Assembly (NCBI RefSeq): GCF_002925905.1
Contig: NZ_PRDB01000026.1
Coordinates: forward strand, 1 to 49,922
DNA length: 49,922 nt
Direction: 5' to 3'
DNA from: Klebsiella michiganensis
GTDB lineage: Bacteria > Pseudomonadota > Gammaproteobacteria > Enterobacterales > Enterobacteriaceae
Shown here: piece after piece, positions 39,897-48,940 of the stretch
Numbering within the stretch: position 1 is the stretch's first letter
Layout of the letters: every line of letters starts with the position of its first letter
Notes under the pieces: model-generated
What the model saw: the letters and a program-made list of their open reading frames with translations, nothing else
The model's database searches: none
What the model was told of the DNA's origin: nothing
Program-made: the position numbers and the translations under genes

Positions 39897-40328
39897 ACTG
39901 TTTCCCGTGGAATGAAGTAATACAGAGGGTTTCTGGTAGCGAGCAGTCATTCATTTGATATGGCGGGCGGCACGCTGCAACGACGTATGCGCAATGTCAT
40001 CCCGATGGCCGATATCCCAGCCCCTGCGGTGAGCGGCATCAGTGAACGCGTTGACCCATAAAAATTGTTGTCGATTCTTACATCCGGCTGCAAAAAAAGC
40101 AAAAATCCCTCAGGCGATCTTTGCGCTACGCGAATCAGGGCTGCGCTGGGCCGTCACGTTATGCCCTTAGCCCTCCACGCTGCGCGCGGGGAGGATAAAG
40201 AGAGGCCCGGGAGAAGTCAGCATCCCCCCGAACAGGGGGTGATGTTTTTGTGATGCACATCATAAAATAACGCCTGGTTATTGTGATGTTATTTGCAGTC
40301 AATGGATTTGCATTTGAATCAACCCGCG
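39897..40328. other. Intergenic region with plus-strand hairpins and a CRP-like site
   Basis: No convincing protein gene in this 432-bp gap. It contains a possible minus-strand terminator at about 40094-40140 (CCCT/AGGG stem followed by ATTTTTGCTTTTTTTG), a plus-strand hairpin CATCCCCC/GGGGGTGATG (40221-40244) with a T-run, a CRP-like element TGTGA-N6-TCATA (40249-40264), and a further dyad at 40258-40288. A plus-strand frame at 39960-40060 has no recognisable content. The layout suggests leftovers of a promoter region and a possible small plus-strand RNA. Confidence 0.4.
40249..40264. promoter_or_regulatory. CRP-like binding site
   Basis: TGTGATGCACATCATA matches the CRP consensus TGTGA-N6-TCACA in 9 of the 10 conserved bases. 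It lies among plus-strand hairpins, without an adjacent intact gene to regulate. Confidence 0.35.
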
Positions 40329-40349
40329 CTATCTCTGCGGGTTTTTTTT
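40321..40349 (+). terminator. Intrinsic terminator on the plus strand
   Basis: AACCCGC (40321-40327) pairs with GCGGGTT (40337-40343), loop of 9, then a run of eight T. The stop codon of the aminotransferase remnant lies in the loop. The T-tract is on the plus-strand side, which implies a plus-strand transcript arising in 39.9-40.3 kb. Confidence 0.6.
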
Positions 40350-40541
40350 CGTCCGGCGATGGTCGGCGGGCGGCGACTCCGCCTGCTGTAAATAGTCCTG
40401 ATACCAGCCGGTGATACGTCGGGTCACCGGATTTTCGTTGAGGTCGAAGCGCCTGCCGTCGAGCCTGTTTACCGGGGTAATACCTGCCAGCGTTCCGGTG
40501 ACAAAAGCTTCGTCCGCAGTGAAGGCTTCGGCAAGAGTAAA
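40329..40541 (-). pseudogene. 3' remnant of a class IV (BCAT/D-amino acid type) aminotransferase
   Basis: 71 codons ending at TAG 40329-40331. The translated segment FTADEAFVTGTLAGITPV followed by LDGRRF and NPVTRRITGWYQDY is the C-terminal signature of fold type IV PLP aminotransferases. The N-terminal ~230 residues, including the catalytic lysine, are missing. Its reading frame is out of register with the permease fragment directly upstream, and the join is at about 40541-40546. A single deletion must have fused the two genes and removed all between them. Confidence 0.78.
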
Positions 40542-40962
40542 GGATCATACGCCGCAGCATCACGCCCGGCGGCATGCCTAAGGCTTTGGCCCCTTCCCAC
40601 TGCCCGCGTTCGATGGACTGTAGCCCGGCGCGAAAAATCTCGGTGCTGTAGGCGGCGGTGTACAGGGTTAACGCCAGCGCGGCGGCGCCAAAAGTGGAAA
40701 ACTGAATGCCCACCAGCACCGGAAAGGCATAGTAGAACCAGATGAGCTGGATAAGCACCGGCGTATTGCGGAACACCTCGACAAAGGCGCTGGTAAGGGG
40801 ATAAAAATAGCGCGGCCCGCGGGCACGGACGACGCCAACGGCAAGCCCGATCAGCGTGCCGACAATTCCCGCCAGCAGCCATAGCTCCAGCGTAACGCCC
40901 AGTCCCTTCAGCAGTACCGGCAAGTTTTGCCAGACAAGGGAAAAGTCCCACTGATAATGCAT
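40542..40962 (-). pseudogene. 5' part of a polar amino acid ABC permease, truncated by deletion
   Basis: About 140 residues from ATG 40962 (MHYQWDFSLVW). Early membrane spans and the first part of the EAA loop (GQWEGAKALGMPPGVMLRRMIL) are intact. After MIL the frame continues into foreign sequence (YSCRSLHCGR) that is the out-of-frame aminotransferase tail. A full-length permease needs about 80 more residues with the last two spans, so the protein is unlikely to work. It was the second permease of the transporter whose other genes are at 40976 and 43206. Confidence 0.8.
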
Positions 40963-40975
40963 GGTTGTTCTCTCG

Positions 40976-41647
40976 TTAACGTGAGTCGGAGACGGCAAGG
41001 CGTCGTTCAAGCAGCTGGCTGCCCTGGCTGATAATCAGCAGCAGGGTGAAGTACATCACCGCAATAAGCGAATACACTTCCAGGGGCCGGTAAGTCTGAC
41101 TGTTGATTTGCATCGCCTGATACAGCAGCTCGCTGTACGCCAGAGACGAAGCAAGGGCGGTGGATTTGAGCAGTTCGAAAGAACGCTCAAGGAAAGGAGG
41201 AATCATTCTGCGCAGCGCCTGAGGGAAAATGACCCGGCGGAGCGCGGTGGCGCGCGACATGCCCAACGCCTTCGCGCCTTCCCATTGTCCGGCGCCGATC
41301 GACTGGATGCCGCCGCGGTAAACTTCGGCATAAAACGCGGCCGACTGGGCGGAGAGCGCCAGTACCGCGGCAGCAAACGGCGAGAGCGTCAGCGGGCTGA
41401 CGACTGGCAGAGCGTAGTAGATCCAGAAGAAGTGGACGATAGCGGGAGTATTACGATAAAAGCCGATCAGTATCAGCGCCGGAAGACGGAAGAACGTTAG
41501 CGGCGAGGCCTTCATCAACGCCAGCGCAATGCCGGCCAGCATGCCGAATAAAATACTGGTGACGCCGATCTGAATGGTACCCCACAGCCCCTCCAGCAAC
41601 AGCATGCGATATGGCCAGATGGCGGCAAAATCCCATTGATACGACAT
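40976..41647 (-). CDS. Polar amino acid ABC transporter permease (intact)
   Basis: 223 residues, GltJ/GlnP type, with an EAA loop GQWEGAKALGMSRATALRRVIFPQALRRM and about five spans. It pairs with the truncated permease just downstream (13-bp gap) as a heterodimer like GltJ/GltK. No ATPase gene remains in the window for this system, so it is probably non-functional unless it borrows an ATPase. The binding protein at 43206 very likely belongs to it. Confidence 0.87.
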   Translation of the reverse strand: MSYQWDFAAIWPYRMLLLEGLWGTIQIGVTSILFGMLAGIALALMKASPLTFFRLPALILIGFYRNTPAIVHFFWIYYALPVVSPLTLSPFAAAVLALSAQSAAFYAEVYRGGIQSIGAGQWEGAKALGMSRATALRRVIFPQALRRMIPPFLERSFELLKSTALASSLAYSELLYQAMQINSQTYRPLEVYSLIAVMYFTLLLIISQGSQLLERRLAVSDSR

Positions 41648-41789
41648 AGTTCTGGAACCCCTGAAAAACGCAAAACGATGGTGATGGTTTTAGAACGACA
41701 TCATCTTAGCAGTAGCGAAATGTGATAATTAAATAATAAAAACCATTGCTATTATCTCTTTTGGTTATAAATATTTACGCGAGAAAGCA

Positions 41790-43201
41790 ATGCCAAACTC
41801 TGATTCCTTAACCGCTACGCTGGCGCGTTTTGCCGGCGAACTCACCCCGTCTGCGATACCGGCGTCGGTGAAAGCCAGGATCGCTCTGCATTTTATTGAT
41901 AGCCTGGGCTGCGGCGTTGCCGGCTGCGAAGACAGCGTGCTGCGGAAAAGCGCGCGGGTTATTCGTAGCCAGTACGCGACCGGCAAAAGCGCGGTGCTCG
42001 ACGGTGGAACTCCGCTCTCCGCCAGCGGCGCCGCGTTCCTCAACGCCGCTGCGATAAACGCGCTGGATTATGACGATGGTTTTGAAGTCGCCGGGCGGGG
42101 GATGGGGCATCCCGGCGCCACGCTGGTGGCCGGGGCGCTGGCCGCGGTGGGCCAGGGCGGGCCGGTCAGCGGCGGGGCGTTGCTGACCTCTCTGGTGGTG
42201 GCCTGGGAAATCAACAGCCGCGTGATTATCTCTCAGCAGCCGAGTCCTGAACGGTTTCAACAAGTGTACGGCGTGTGCCAGCACGAATCGCTGGGGGCGG
42301 CGGTGGCGTATGGTTTACTGCGCGGCTGCGATGCCGCGGGGCTGGAAAATAGCCTGGGACTGGCCGCCTCGTTAACCCCTTTGCCCACGTTGCATAAATA
42401 CAACTGGCAGGCGCGTCCACTGGTTTCGTTTAAGGATTACAACGCGCCGGCGGCAGAGGCCGGCGTACGCGCGGTGGAGCTACACCTCTCGCGGGGATAG
42501 TGGGGCCGCGCGAGATACTCGATGGTGAACAGGGATTCTGGCGGATGTCAGGCTCCGACCGCTTTCAGCCAGAACGGCTGACGGAGCATCTGGCGACGCA
42601 CTGGCAGCTCAGGCACGCCAGTTTCAAAGACTATCCGGTATGTCGCTGGATGCATACGGCGCTGGCGTCGTTTGAGCGTCTGCTGGACCGTATTCCGTCG
42701 CCAGAGTCGATTGAGCGGATTCGCGTTTACGGTAGTTTTACCCTGGCGCGTTTTTTCGCCGACGCGCGTCCCGTCAGCAATACCGATGCGCAGTTCAGTC
42801 TGCCGCTGGCGATAGCCTGCCTGGCGTTTAAAATCGCGCGTCATCAGTGGAGCAGCGATCGGACGCGCGGCGCGGCGCCACTCCTTGCCTTCGCTGACCG
42901 GGTTGAAATCATCGCCGATGAGACCTTTGAACAGCTGATGCTGCAGCATCGCCGTCCCGCCGCGCGCGTGGACATTGTGGTAAAGGGAAGGACGATCGCC
43001 GGAGAGCGTATCGACTTCCCGCCGGGGTGTGCAGAAAATCCGCTGCCGGAACAGCGGATCGTGGATAAATGCGTGGCCAACCTATCATCACGCCTCAGCG
43101 CGCCGCGGGCAGCGCGGCTGATTGACGCTCTGCTGGATATGGAACGCTGCGCGGACATTGGCGCGGCAATCTCGCCGCTTCTGTCCGCGCCAGGAGAGTA
43201 G
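41790..43201 (+). pseudogene. MmgE/PrpD-family gene split by a frameshift
   Basis: Two adjacent frames (41790-42500, 236 residues; and 42500-43201, 233 residues) together give about 470 residues, the normal MmgE/PrpD length. The first ends HLSRG-stop; the second continues IVGPREILDGEQGFW in another frame. Adding one G to the G-run at 42493-42496 joins them perfectly. The N-terminal half carries the family motifs FIDSLGCGVAG and ALDYDDGFEVAGRGMGHPG. The family includes 2-methylcitrate dehydratase, cis-aconitate decarboxylase and iminodisuccinate epimerase. Next to an amino acid transporter, an iminodisuccinate epimerase-like role is possible. It is a pseudogene unless the missing base is a sequencing error. 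Confidence 0.82.
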
Positions 43202-43205
43202 TCGC

Positions 43206-44030
43206 TTATTTCCACTCTTCTTTAATCACCGAGGGCACTTTGCTGATATCCACACCGCGTAGCTTAAGGGCGTCTTCATAAAACTGTTTGCTCTGTCCCG
43301 ACTGGTAAATTTTGGCAAACTCTTCATTCAGAAAGTTGCGGAAGCGGGGATCGCTCTCTTTGCGCAGCGCGCCGCCGGTGCTGATGGCAATAATCGGTTT
43401 TGGCAGAATCAGGTTGCCTTTGTGCACTTTTGCCTGCTGCAGAGCCAGCGCCGGGTGGACGTACGAGAGGGCGTCGACGCGTCCGGCGTAGAAGGCTGCG
43501 ACGCCTTCATCCATATTGGTAAAGCGCACCAGCTGCACTTTGGGTAATTTTTTGGTCAGTATCAGGTCCGGGCTGCTGCCGAGCGTGACGCCAATCTTAA
43601 TATCCGGGCGATTGAGATCTTCCCAGCTCTCGGCCTTCACGCCGTCGCGGATCAGGACCCCCTGCGCATACCAGAGGAAAGGCTGGTCGGAAAAGTCGGC
43701 GGCTTTGCGGCGTTCATCGGTGGGGTCCAGCACCAGCATGGTATCAATCTGCCCGGCCTGCAGCGCGGCGACCGCATTTCCCCAGGTGGTCTCCACCGGC
43801 ACCAGTTTTACGCCTAAATCTTTTGCCAGTACTTTACCCACGTTATAGCCAATGCCGTTCCACTGACCGGTGGCTGGATCTTTGAAATACCACGGTTCTC
43901 CCTGCGCGACGCCGATGCGCAGTTCGCCCGATTGCTTAATATGATCCCAGGTGGACTCTTCGGCATGGCTGAAAAAAGGCGCGGCGGCGATCGCCAGCGA
44001 CAACAGCAATTTATGAATTTTTGTTGGCAT
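43206..44030 (-). CDS. Periplasmic amino acid-binding protein (ABC family 3)
   Basis: 274 residues; signal peptide cleaved near FSHA-EEST (about residue 23). The family 3 binding fold is seen in LRIGVAQGEPWYFKD, NGIGYNVGKVLAKDLGVKL and VLDPTDERRKAADFSD. It supplies a substrate to the permeases encoded at 40.5-41.6 kb, from which it is separated by the convergent PrpD-like gene. Because the transporter has lost its ATPase gene and one permease is truncated, this gene is probably a survivor of a decaying locus. Confidence 0.88.
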   Translation of the reverse strand: MPTKIHKLLLSLAIAAAPFFSHAEESTWDHIKQSGELRIGVAQGEPWYFKDPATGQWNGIGYNVGKVLAKDLGVKLVPVETTWGNAVAALQAGQIDTMLVLDPTDERRKAADFSDQPFLWYAQGVLIRDGVKAESWEDLNRPDIKIGVTLGSSPDLILTKKLPKVQLVRFTNMDEGVAAFYAGRVDALSYVHPALALQQAKVHKGNLILPKPIIAISTGGALRKESDPRFRNFLNEEFAKIYQSGQSKQFYEDALKLRGVDISKVPSVIKEEWK

Positions 44031-44430
44031 ATTTTTACCCTGATGAGAAAGTCATTTCTGAAAAACAACGTATTACGCGAACACGATAACGGAGTTTGTT
44101 ATCAGTGCATTATTATTTTTTGGTTTAACTCATGCCCGAATGTTATTTGCTGATACCTAACCGGTTTCGCTTAAATTACGGCGCGTTGCACATATTATTC
44201 ATAACTTAATGCGCTATTGTTCTAAGGTGCTTTATTTCCGTCGCCGAATATAAAAATTCCGATCTGGTGGGAGTCATAGTTTGCCGGGACGTTAAAAATA
44301 TCACTTCTGACAGCCAGGCTTATAAAAGAGCGACAATAATTGCCAGACGAGCGCGTCCCCGGCCTGAAAATGATATCGCCGCGTCCCTCACGCAGCGTCA
44401 GGCGCTAGAGTGCCGAAGATAAAAGCGGCT
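44031..44430. other. Intergenic region, nothing recognised
   Basis: 400 bp between the binding-protein start and the LysR stop. It should contain the binding-protein promoter at its left end, but no clear -10/-35 pair, strong dyad or terminator was found. The composition is AT-rich near 44.1-44.2 kb and more GC-rich towards the LysR gene. No open frame has a credible start. Confidence 0.5.
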
Positions 44431-45357
44431 CTACCGGGTAAATTTCCCTATCCACGGGCTGCTTGTATCCTGTGACCAGAGTTGTAATAGCATCTCCCTG
44501 AACTTTTCCGCTGCAGGGCTCAGCGCCGTTTCTCTGCGCAGCACGAGACCGAGCGTGCGGCGAATAACCGGCTCAACGAGCGGACGGCTGACAAGAATGT
44601 GATGCTCATCGGTCGGCATGGCCAGACTGGGAACCACCGCCACGCCAAGCCCTGCCTCTACCATACCCAGCGACGTCGACAGATGCCTGACTTCATAGAA
44701 CCAGTTGGGCTTCCAGTCCATATTCTCCAGCGCTTGATCGATCAGCGAGCGGTTACCGCTTGAACGTCTAACGCCAATAAGCCTGAAGTTGGCCAGGTCT
44801 TCCCACAAGATCAGCGATTTCTGCGCCAGTTCGTGGTCCCGTCGGCAGGCTAATACGAAAGGTTCATTGACCAGCGGCGAGAAATCGATATTGGGATGTG
44901 TGATGTTTATCATGTTTATGCCGAAATCTGCGTCACCGTTTAAGACGGCTTCAAGACAATCGCTGGCGCTATGCTCGAGGATGCGGATACGGATATTGGG
45001 GTAGTGATTGTTATAGTCCCTGATGACCGAAGGGAGGAAATAGAACGCCGCGGTGGGGAGGCAGGACAGGGTGACAACGCCGCTTTGATGGGTGGCCATT
45101 TCTTTAATACTCAGGATCGAGCTTTCATAAAAATCTATTAAATTCTTTGCCTTAGGTAAAAACTCTCTGCCTACAGCCGTGAGTTTAATGTTTCTGGTTG
45201 TCCGTTCAAATAGCGTAGCTCCCAGCTGCTCTTCAAGTTTTTTAATCCGGCGGGTTAACGCCGGTTGAGATGTGTGAAGAAAATGTGATGCTCTTGTGAA
45301 ACATCCAATTTCTGCAATTTTAACAAACGCTTGTATACCTTGAAGATCGTGCAGCAT
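44431..45357 (-). CDS. LysR-family regulator of the divergent tricarboxylate-type operon
   Basis: 308 residues, full length. The N-terminal HTH has the LysR pattern (FVKIAEIGCFTRASHFLHTSQPALTRRIKKLEEQLG, 11-46). The remainder is the two-lobed co-inducer domain. It is divergent from the PrpF-type gene, with a T-N11-A dyad at 45413-45427 between them, so it is very likely its activator. The effector is probably the pathway's tricarboxylate or a derivative. Confidence 0.9.
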   Translation of the reverse strand: MLHDLQGIQAFVKIAEIGCFTRASHFLHTSQPALTRRIKKLEEQLGATLFERTTRNIKLTAVGREFLPKAKNLIDFYESSILSIKEMATHQSGVVTLSCLPTAAFYFLPSVIRDYNNHYPNIRIRILEHSASDCLEAVLNGDADFGINMINITHPNIDFSPLVNEPFVLACRRDHELAQKSLILWEDLANFRLIGVRRSSGNRSLIDQALENMDWKPNWFYEVRHLSTSLGMVEAGLGVAVVPSLAMPTDEHHILVSRPLVEPVIRRTLGLVLRRETALSPAAEKFREMLLQLWSQDTSSPWIGKFTR

Positions 45358-45410
45358 GAGATTTCACTCCAGACTTTATCGCGATGCAAACACACTAACC
45401 TAACCGCTAT

Positions 45411-45430
45411 TTATACGCAAAACGTATTAA
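45411..45430. promoter_or_regulatory. LysR-type operator (T-N11-A dyad)
   Basis: ATACG (45413-45417), five bases, CGTAT (45423-45427): a perfect dyad fitting the T-N11-A rule (T45414 and A45426). It lies 54 bp upstream of the LysR start and about 90 bp upstream of the PrpF-type start, the expected place for activation of the divergent operon. Confidence 0.6.
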
Positions 45431-45515
45431 TGGTTGGTTTTATTGGCATTAGCATTATGTATTCGTCTGTGGAATCCTGACATTGCTCTTATCAATGCGT
45501 GAAACGAGAAACATA

Positions 45516-46604
45516 ATGTTAAAGATTCCTTGTGTACTGATGCGTGGCGGTACTTCGAAAGGCCCGGTGCTTCTGGCCAGTGATTTACCGACAAAAATTG
45601 AAGAACGCGATGCTGTGCTGCTGGGCTTAATGGGCGCGGGTCACGAACTTGAAATTGATGGTATTGGCGGCGGCAGCCCCCAAACCAGTAAAGTCGCGAT
45701 TGTTAGCCCCTCGGACAGTCCGGATGCTGACGTCGACTATTTATTTGTTCAGGTGATGGTCAACGAGCGCCGCGTCGATACCACGCCTAACTGCGGTAAT
45801 ATGCTCTGTGCCGTAGGGCCCTTCGCGATTGAAAAAGGCCTGGTTAAGGCGCAAAGTCCGGTGACGACAGTGCGAATCCGCAACCTGAATACCGGTACGC
45901 TGGTTGATGCGGAAGTACAAACGCCGAATTTTTATGTCAACTATGAAGGCGATACGCACATTGATGGCGTTCCCGGCTGCGCTGCGCCGATTGGCCTGAC
46001 TTTCCTTAACTCCGCCGGATGCAAGACGGGAAAGCTGCTGCCAACCGGTAACGTCGTCGATGTGATTGATAATGTGGAAGTCACCTGCATTGATATGGCG
46101 ATGCCGATGGTGCTGATTAGGGCAGAGCGGATGGGCAAAACGGGAGACGAATCACCGGCCGACCTCGATGCCGATCGCGCGTTTATGAATAAGCTGGAAA
46201 CGATCCGGCGCAAGGCAGGAGCGAAAATGGGGCTGGGCGATGTCGCCGATAAAGTGATCCCTAAACCGGTTCTGCTGAGCGCGCCCGGCGCAGGCGGGAC
46301 CATCAGAGTTCGTTATTTTATGCCTCATACCTGCCATAAATCACTGGCTATTACGGGCTCTATCGGCATATCCACGGCCACGATAATTGAAGGATCGGTG
46401 GCCCATCACATTGTGGCCGACCAGCCGAGGACGCCGTATACCAATATTATTAATATTGAACATCCGAGCGGAAAAATTTCCGTATCTTTACTCAAAGAGG
46501 GAGATGATATTGAGAAAACGCGTGCCGCAGTGATTAGAACCTCCCGTAAATTATTTGAAGGCACGGTTTGCGTCCCGGAATATGTTTTAGCGGAGGAATT
46601 ATAA
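45516..46604 (+). CDS. PrpF-family isomerase (4-oxalomesaconate tautomerase/aconitate isomerase type)
   Basis: 362 residues from ATG 45516; a longer frame opens at 45483. LMRGGTSKGPV (near 7-17), IGGGSPQTSKVAIVS and TPNCGNMLCAVGPFAIEKG match the PrpF fold (a DapF-like duplicated domain). Family members move double bonds in tricarboxylates: PrpF isomerises 2-methylaconitate, GalD tautomerises 4-oxalomesaconate, and aconitate isomerase interconverts trans- and cis-aconitate. A conserved Lys and Cys/Ser pair are probable acid/base groups. As the first gene of an operon with a carrier, an FAH-fold enzyme and citC, it probably prepares a tricarboxylate for a lyase. Confidence 0.85.
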   Translation: MLKIPCVLMRGGTSKGPVLLASDLPTKIEERDAVLLGLMGAGHELEIDGIGGGSPQTSKVAIVSPSDSPDADVDYLFVQVMVNERRVDTTPNCGNMLCAVGPFAIEKGLVKAQSPVTTVRIRNLNTGTLVDAEVQTPNFYVNYEGDTHIDGVPGCAAPIGLTFLNSAGCKTGKLLPTGNVVDVIDNVEVTCIDMAMPMVLIRAERMGKTGDESPADLDADRAFMNKLETIRRKAGAKMGLGDVADKVIPKPVLLSAPGAGGTIRVRYFMPHTCHKSLAITGSIGISTATIIEGSVAHHIVADQPRTPYTNIINIEHPSGKISVSLLKEGDDIEKTRAAVIRTSRKLFEGTVCVPEYVLAEEL

Positions 46605-46698
46605 ATATTTTATATCATTAATGCGGTGCAATACTGATGTCCTCTCGCGTGTAGTTGCTACATAACTCTGTACCTAAAAAAATAATGTCGAGGATTTT

Positions 46699-47937
46699 AT
46701 GGCTATAACCCATACGAAAGATAATCAGCTTAATTCTGCTCCCGTCAAGGTCAGTAATTATATTCGGATCATCCTGGCCCTGGCGCTATCCGGCCTTGCA
46801 GAATTAGCCTCACTCTTTTTTATTCAACCTCTGTTACCCGTTCTCGCCGTCGAATATGATGTGCCGGTGAGTCAGGTGAGTATCATTCTCTCCGCAGAAA
46901 CGGCGCTTCTGGCTATCGGATTATTATTCACCGGGACGCTGTCCGATCATTACGGCAGGAAAAAATTAATTATCGTTTCGCTGCTACTTGGCGGACTGCT
47001 GACGATGCTCTGTCCTCTGGTCGAATCATGGGCGATGCTGGTGGCCCTGCGTGCGGTTATTGGCCTGGCGCTCAGCGGTATCGCTGCTGCCGCAACCGCC
47101 TATATCAGCGAGGAGGTCGCGCCGGTGGTGGCGGGGGTGGTCACCGGATACTTCGTTTTTGGTAACTCGATGGGAGGGATGTCCGGGCGTATTGTGGCCA
47201 GCCAGCTGATCGACCATATCTCAATAAATACCATTTTCTATGGTTTTGCGATCAGCCTGATTTTGGTGGCTTTGCTGGTTAACTTTTTACTCCCGGCGTC
47301 TCAGAACTTTAAGCCAACGCAAAACCTCAACGTTCTTCGCGTGGTGAAAGGCGCGGCATCTCACTTTAAAAATAAAAAGCTGGCGTTAGCCTTCGTGATT
47401 AGCTTCATCATCTTTGGGGTATTCACCTCTCTCTATAACTACCTGGCTTTCTTCCTGAAAGGCGAACCCTTTCATATTTCTCCGGCGAATGCGGGCCTGC
47501 TCTCCTTTAGCTTTGCCTTAAGCTTTTTTACCGCCCCTCAGGCGGGACGACTTTCCGCAAAATACGGCAGTATGAGAGTCCTGCGCGCGCTGTTTGTGAT
47601 GATGGCGCTGGGAATGCTGCTGACTTTAACGTCTAACGTCGTCACCTTTATTATCGGCGCGGTCATTTTTACCGGTTGTTTCTTTGGTTGCCACTCCATT
47701 GGCTTAAGCTGGGTAAGTAAAAATGCAACGCATGCACGTGGCCAGGCCGTCGCGCTGTATCTGTTCTTCTACTACATGGGCGGCTCAGTGATTGGTTTCG
47801 TGAACGGCTTTGTTTTCCACTCTATGGGCTGGCAGGGGATGACGGGATTCATTATTGCGCTACTGGCCGTGGGGGCGGTGGTTGCAACGTATTTGTCTTC
47901 CAGCGAAACAAAAGTCATGGTTCCGGTTGAGTCTTAA
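46699..47937 (+). CDS. MFS transporter (YnfM-like), probable uptake carrier of the operon
   Basis: 412 residues with about 12 spans. Motif A is GTLSDHYGRKKLI near residues 75-87, and RAVIGLALSGIAAAATAYI is the helix 4/5 region. The family contains both exporters and importers of small compounds. Given its place between the PrpF-type and FAH-type genes, import of the organic acid substrate is the most likely role; export cannot be excluded. A 94-bp gap separates it from the preceding gene. Confidence 0.85.
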   Translation: MAITHTKDNQLNSAPVKVSNYIRIILALALSGLAELASLFFIQPLLPVLAVEYDVPVSQVSIILSAETALLAIGLLFTGTLSDHYGRKKLIIVSLLLGGLLTMLCPLVESWAMLVALRAVIGLALSGIAAAATAYISEEVAPVVAGVVTGYFVFGNSMGGMSGRIVASQLIDHISINTIFYGFAISLILVALLVNFLLPASQNFKPTQNLNVLRVVKGAASHFKNKKLALAFVISFIIFGVFTSLYNYLAFFLKGEPFHISPANAGLLSFSFALSFFTAPQAGRLSAKYGSMRVLRALFVMMALGMLLTLTSNVVTFIIGAVIFTGCFFGCHSIGLSWVSKNATHARGQAVALYLFFYYMGGSVIGFVNGFVFHSMGWQGMTGFIIALLAVGAVVATYLSSSETKVMVPVES

Positions 47938-47959
47938 ACCCTTCGTGGCGAAGTGAATG

Positions 47960-47986
47960 ACTCACGTCATCTCCAGTGGCGTGAGT
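47960..47986. other. Hairpin in the gap before the FAH-type gene
   Basis: ACTCACG (47960-47966) and CGTGAGT (47980-47986) form a perfect 7-bp stem. It lies between the MFS and FAH-type genes, without a T-tract, and may tune mRNA stability within the operon. Confidence 0.35.
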
Positions 47987-48016
47987 AAAGAAATTCAATG
48001 TTAGTAAGGTGTCATC

Positions 48017-48919
48017 ATGAAATTAGCAAGCTATGTTCATCATGGTCGTAAGAGTTATGGAATATTGACGGATACAGGCATTATTGACCTGGGTGGCAAG
48101 ATTGGTCATCAATATCGTACGCTGAAGGACTTACTGCAGTGGGGCGCTATTGAGATCGCCGGCCAATATGTTAATTATCCGGTCGATGTCATGATGGCTG
48201 ATATTACTTTTTTACCGGTCATTGAAAATCCAGGGAAAATTTTCTGCGTCGGTATGAACTATGCGGAAAAAAGAAAAGAGTTTTCTGAAACCAGCGATGC
48301 GCCGACCCTCTTTATTCGTTTTCCTGACTCGCAAACCGGTCATGCAACGCCGATATTAAAACCCGCGCTATCCAATGAATTTGATTATGAAGGTGAGCTG
48401 GCCGTTATTATTGGCAAACCGGGTATGAATATCGATACTGACGCTGCCCTGAGCCATGTTGCAGGCTATAGCTGCTATATGGATGGATCGGTGCGCGACT
48501 GGCAGCATGCCTGGTTTACCGCCGGGAAAAACTGGCGGCAGACCGGCGCGTTTGGTCCCTGCCTGACAACCGTTGATGAAATACCCGATCCCCACCGCTT
48601 GTCTATTCAAACCTATTTGAACGGCATTATGGTTCAGAATGATTCGACGAGCAGTATGATCCATAAAGTTGCCGATCTGATTAGCTATATCAGTACTTTT
48701 ACGGCGCTCAGCGCCGGCGATGTCATTATTACCGGCTCCCCAGGCGGCGTCGGTAAAAAAAGAACGCCCCCACTCTTTATGCACGAAGGCGATCGGGTCG
48801 AGGTGGTAATTGAAAATATTGGGCATCTCATGAATACGATTGTCGAATCAAAACCGCAGCACGAATTGCAGATGTCGTCGTCTCCGCGGGCTCAGACAAG
48901 ATTATTTGACGCTCATTAA
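48017..48919 (+). CDS. Fumarylacetoacetate hydrolase-fold enzyme (oxaloacetate decarboxylase/acylpyruvase type)
   Basis: 300 residues. GKIFCVGMNYAEKRKEF (residues 75-91) opens the FAH domain, FDYEGELAVIIGK supplies metal-binding Glu residues, CYMDGSVRDWQ the Asp, GKNWRQTGAFGPCL the Lys, and ITGSPGGVG the C-terminal loop. The fold includes acylpyruvases, oxaloacetate decarboxylases/tautomerases and 2-keto acid hydratases. Citrate lyase makes oxaloacetate, so an oxaloacetate decarboxylase or tautomerase role fits the adjacent citC; other beta-keto acids are possible. Confidence 0.87.
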   Translation: MKLASYVHHGRKSYGILTDTGIIDLGGKIGHQYRTLKDLLQWGAIEIAGQYVNYPVDVMMADITFLPVIENPGKIFCVGMNYAEKRKEFSETSDAPTLFIRFPDSQTGHATPILKPALSNEFDYEGELAVIIGKPGMNIDTDAALSHVAGYSCYMDGSVRDWQHAWFTAGKNWRQTGAFGPCLTTVDEIPDPHRLSIQTYLNGIMVQNDSTSSMIHKVADLISYISTFTALSAGDVIITGSPGGVGKKRTPPLFMHEGDRVEVVIENIGHLMNTIVESKPQHELQMSSSPRAQTRLFDAH

Positions 48920-48940
48920 GGTATGGGCAGGAGAAACAAG

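Noticed and set aside
39960..40061. Short plus-strand frame starting MAGGTLQRR that might be a gene remnant
   Set aside because: Too short and unlike any family I can recognise; no ribosome binding site.
40159..41010. A single intact 283-residue ABC permease
   Set aside because: Residues beyond RRMIL do not resemble a permease; another frame there clearly encodes an aminotransferase C-terminus, so the frame is a fusion product of a deletion.
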